From the NCBI RefSeq assembly GCF_000733475.1, contig NZ_JPFK01000007.1:1-64000 (forward strand): a DNA stretch of 64,000 nucleotides. Direction: 5' to 3'. Of this stretch, positions 62,092-64,000 are shown piece after piece. This DNA is from Mangrovimonas yunxiaonensis (GTDB lineage: Bacteria; Bacteroidota; Bacteroidia; Flavobacteriales; Flavobacteriaceae). Both the position numbers and the translations under genes were made by a program. The notes under the pieces were generated by a model. The model saw nothing but the letters and a program-made list of their open reading frames with translations. It did not search any database and was not told the DNA's origin. Numbering within the stretch: position 1 is the first letter of the stretch; each line of letters begins with the position of its first letter.

Positions 62092-62442
62092 AAGATTACT
62101 TTTTGTAAAAGTAATTAAAGCTATCATTTAACAAAAGTTTATTAATCCCTTCCGAAGACATTAAGATATCAGAACCTTACTTTATACCAGCTGAAAACAA
62201 AACCGTTGGAAAAAATTAGAAGCAATAGGACAACGGGTTTTTTTAAATAACAGCTTTAAAAAGTCTTAAAAACCGATTTTTTCTATTTTTGTGCCGAAGC
62301 CCTAAACGTTATAACCTCTTGTAAAAACACAAGCATTACTTTTTTGCAGGAAAGAATTCAGCAGTATAAAAAGAATTTAAAACCAAAAACCCTCAATTTG
62401 GAACATTTTTTGACTTTATTACGGCGTTTTAAAAACCTTAAA
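62092..62442. other. Divergent spacer between pepE and the DUF6702-like gene
   Basis: A TATTTTTG box at 62284-62291 fits a rightward promoter with a leader of about 145 nt. AAACCGTTG (from about 62201) pairs imperfectly with CAACGGGTTT before seven T (to about 62243), terminator-like on the plus strand with no gene in front of it. The in-frame ORF extension from 62344 has no start support. Confidence 0.4.
62284..62291 (+). promoter_or_regulatory. -7 box TATTTTTG
   Basis: Matches TAnnTTTG; probable promoter of the DUF6702-like gene and the M1 peptidase gene. Confidence 0.45.
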
Positions 62443-62955
62443 ATGAAAACATACATTAAGTACATAAGTTTACCTTTCTTATTGGTTTTTCTCGCTTTTG
62501 GCGTGCATAAGTACTATGTGAGCATTACCCAAATAGAGTATGTTGAAGACCAGGCCTCCGTACAAATTATTAGTCGGGTTTTTATTGACGATCTTGAAAA
62601 TGCCTTAAAAAAGCGCTACGACAAGACCTTGGTGTTAAAATACAGCAACGAGTCCGAACAGGTAGATTATTACTTGGAACGCTACCTAAAAAGTAAACTT
62701 AGCATTAAGATTAACGGGAAAAAGCAGTTGCTAACCTTTATCGGCAAAGAATACGATGCCGATATTGCTGTTTGTTACTTGGAAATTAAGGGGGTTAAAG
62801 AGATTGCGCAACTAGAAATTTCTAACCAAGTTTTGTTCGATATGTTCGACGACCAACAAAACGTTATAAGAGCAAAGATTTACAATAAGAATAAAAGTTT
62901 TCTTCTGATAAAAGAGAATGATAAAGCTTTGTTAAATTTCAAGGAAAAACAATAA
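62443..62955 (+). CDS. DUF6702-like exported protein
   Basis: 170 aa from the ATG at 62443 (MKTYIKYISLPFLLVFLAFG, a signal peptide). The mature part starts HKYYVSITQIEYVEDQASVQ, the usual beginning of this Bacteroidota family, and has VFIDDLENALKKRYD and FIGKEYDADIAVCYLE. Function unknown. Homologues sit just upstream of an M1 peptidase gene, as here (54 bp gap), suggesting a shared transcript. The family name is recalled from memory. Confidence 0.8.
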   Translation: MKTYIKYISLPFLLVFLAFGVHKYYVSITQIEYVEDQASVQIISRVFIDDLENALKKRYDKTLVLKYSNESEQVDYYLERYLKSKLSIKINGKKQLLTFIGKEYDADIAVCYLEIKGVKEIAQLEISNQVLFDMFDDQQNVIRAKIYNKNKSFLLIKENDKALLNFKEKQ

Positions 62956-63009
62956 GGGTTTAATAAAATCAGTATTTTACGCAATTAATTTTTAAACAAA
63001 CGCTCCGCA

Positions 63010-64000
63010 ATGAGAATTTTGATGCCTCTATTCCTTTCGGTATTATTTTTATCTGTGGCAACTTACGCCCAAGAACAAAATGCCCAAGCGCCCAAAACAG
63101 GCCACCAAAACAACAATAAGTTTAAACAGCTTTACGACGAATTTTCTACACCCAATAGCTATCGTGCAGCTTCGGGAGCACCGGGTCACGCCTATTATCA
63201 GCAACAGGCAGATTATAAAATGGACATTGAGATAGATGACAAAAATGCGCGACTTTACGGAAACGAAACCATTACTTACACCAATAATTCTCCAGACAAA
63301 TTAACGTATTTGTGGGTGCAGTTAGATCAAAATGTGCGTGCCAAAGACTCCAAAACACCGCTTATTCAAAGTGACGAAGTGGCCATGGCAAGCCAAGTGG
63401 CTACATTTGCCAAAGATTATATGACAGAACCTTTTGATGGCGGTTTTAAAATACAAGCCGTAAAAGATGCCCAAGGAAAAGATTTGCCCCACATGATTAA
63501 CAGAACCATGATGCGGGTTGAGCTTCCAGAACCCTTAAAAACAGGCGAAAAGTTTGTCTTCTCCATCAAATGGTGGTACAACATTAACGACCACGTTAAT
63601 GAAGATGGCCGCTCGGGTTACGAGTACTTTCCAGAAGATGGTAACAGAGCCTACGTTATTGCACAATTTTACCCCAGAATGGCCGTCTATAACGATGTGG
63701 AAGGATGGCAAAACTCCCAGTTTTGGGGGCGTGACGAATTTGCTTTGCCCTTTGGGAATTTTGAGGTGAATATTACCGTGCCGGCAGACCACATCCTCGA
63801 TGCCACCGGAGAATTAATGAACCGTAAGGAAGTCTTCACAAAAACCATGATGAAACGGTATGAAGATGCTAAAAAAACCTACGACAAACCCGTACTAATA
63901 GTAACCCAAGAAGAAGCAGAACAGGCCGAAAAAACCTTTTCCAACGATAAAAAAACGTGGAAGTTCTATGCTGAGAATGTGCGCGATTACGGATTTGCGA
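63010..64000 (+). CDS. M1-family metallopeptidase, 5' part only
   Basis: Open frame from the ATG at 63010 to the window edge (330 codons). A signal peptide (MRILMPLFLSVLFLSVATYA) precedes the N-terminal beta-domain of M1 aminopeptidases: YKMDIEIDDKNARLYGNETI, YTNNSPDKLTYLWVQLDQN, YVIAQFYPRMAVYNDVEGW and VPADHILDATGEL. The catalytic HExxH would lie beyond the window. Exported; probably periplasmic or outer-membrane associated. Confidence 0.92.
   Translation, partial: MRILMPLFLSVLFLSVATYAQEQNAQAPKTGHQNNNKFKQLYDEFSTPNSYRAASGAPGHAYYQQQADYKMDIEIDDKNARLYGNETITYTNNSPDKLTYLWVQLDQNVRAKDSKTPLIQSDEVAMASQVATFAKDYMTEPFDGGFKIQAVKDAQGKDLPHMINRTMMRVELPEPLKTGEKFVFSIKWWYNINDHVNEDGRSGYEYFPEDGNRAYVIAQFYPRMAVYNDVEGWQNSQFWGRDEFALPFGNFEVNITVPADHILDATGELMNRKEVFTKTMMKRYEDAKKTYDKPVLIVTQEEAEQAEKTFSNDKKTWKFYAENVRDYGFA

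Noticed and set aside
62199-62243. Small RNA ended by the terminator-like stem in the pepE spacer
   Set aside because: The stem is imperfect with a long loop and no promoter box was found in front of it on the plus strand.

Overview
The window is a stretch of chromosome from a member of the Flavobacteriaceae (phylum Bacteroidota); the genus cannot be fixed from sequence alone. Signs are a short primary sigma factor without region 1.1, many promoters with the Bacteroidota -7 box TAnnTTTG, a type IX secretion (T9SS) component and a T9SS-sorted enzyme, a lipidated TamA homologue (TamL), a menaquinone methyltransferase, the six-subunit Na+-pumping NADH:quinone reductase, and lipoproteins whose mature N-termini carry Ser/Asp-rich surface-export-like signals. 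Codon usage and gene order look chromosomal. I see no phage, plasmid or CRISPR array.

Layout. 1-1120: remains of a frameshifted AAA+/DUF4143 ATPase. 1121-2119: about 1 kb without genes, filled with a 55-bp-period repeat array and a duplicated block. 2120-9164 (+): end of an envelope polysaccharide cluster (PglC-like sugar transferase, PglE-like aminotransferase, PglF-like dehydratase, Wza-like export lipoprotein, Wzc-like tyrosine kinase), closed by a terminator. 9249-14537 (-): outer membrane protein, rpe, rpoD and the proC-proB-proA operon. 14899-17857 (-): an ECF sigma module, with the sigma factor, a membrane-anchored beta-barrel probable anti-sigma protein and a lipoprotein. The sigma gene and the lipoprotein gene share one promoter-like motif. 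17986-20728 (-): rpsO and pnp.

20855-24545 is the clearest acquired DNA. An AT-rich leucine-rich-repeat lipoprotein gene and a decayed IS4-type insertion sequence lie between intact accD and a second, 149-bp copy of the accD 3' end. 24546-31370 holds accD, fbaA, tamL, an rRNA/tRNA methyltransferase (opposite strand), porT and ubiE/menG. 31506-44546 holds trkA-trkH, an aspartate-type aminotransferase, a fatty acid desaturase, rsmG, a secreted T9SS esterase-like protein, pruA, an NRDE protein, a DUF6695-like protein, apaG and a DUF5103 protein.

44719-52828 is the nqrABCDEF operon followed by two conserved small genes of unknown role and apbE, whose product attaches FMN to NqrB and NqrC. From 52825 on come a methyltransferase, map, a CoA-transferase, a HAD phosphatase, a small unlisted ORF, a lipoprotein, gpmI, an ankyrin protein, an M48 protease, a GNAT enzyme and tRNA-Gly(TCC). 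The 3' half of that tRNA plus its terminator is duplicated 119 bp downstream. The window ends with pepE, a DUF6702-like protein and the start of an M1 aminopeptidase.

Most of the window is housekeeping. The points most worth a second look are the accD 3'-end duplication with its inserted cargo, the tRNA-Gly 3'-end duplication, the shared ECF promoter motif with its envelope-spanning partner protein, and the intergenic repeat families.
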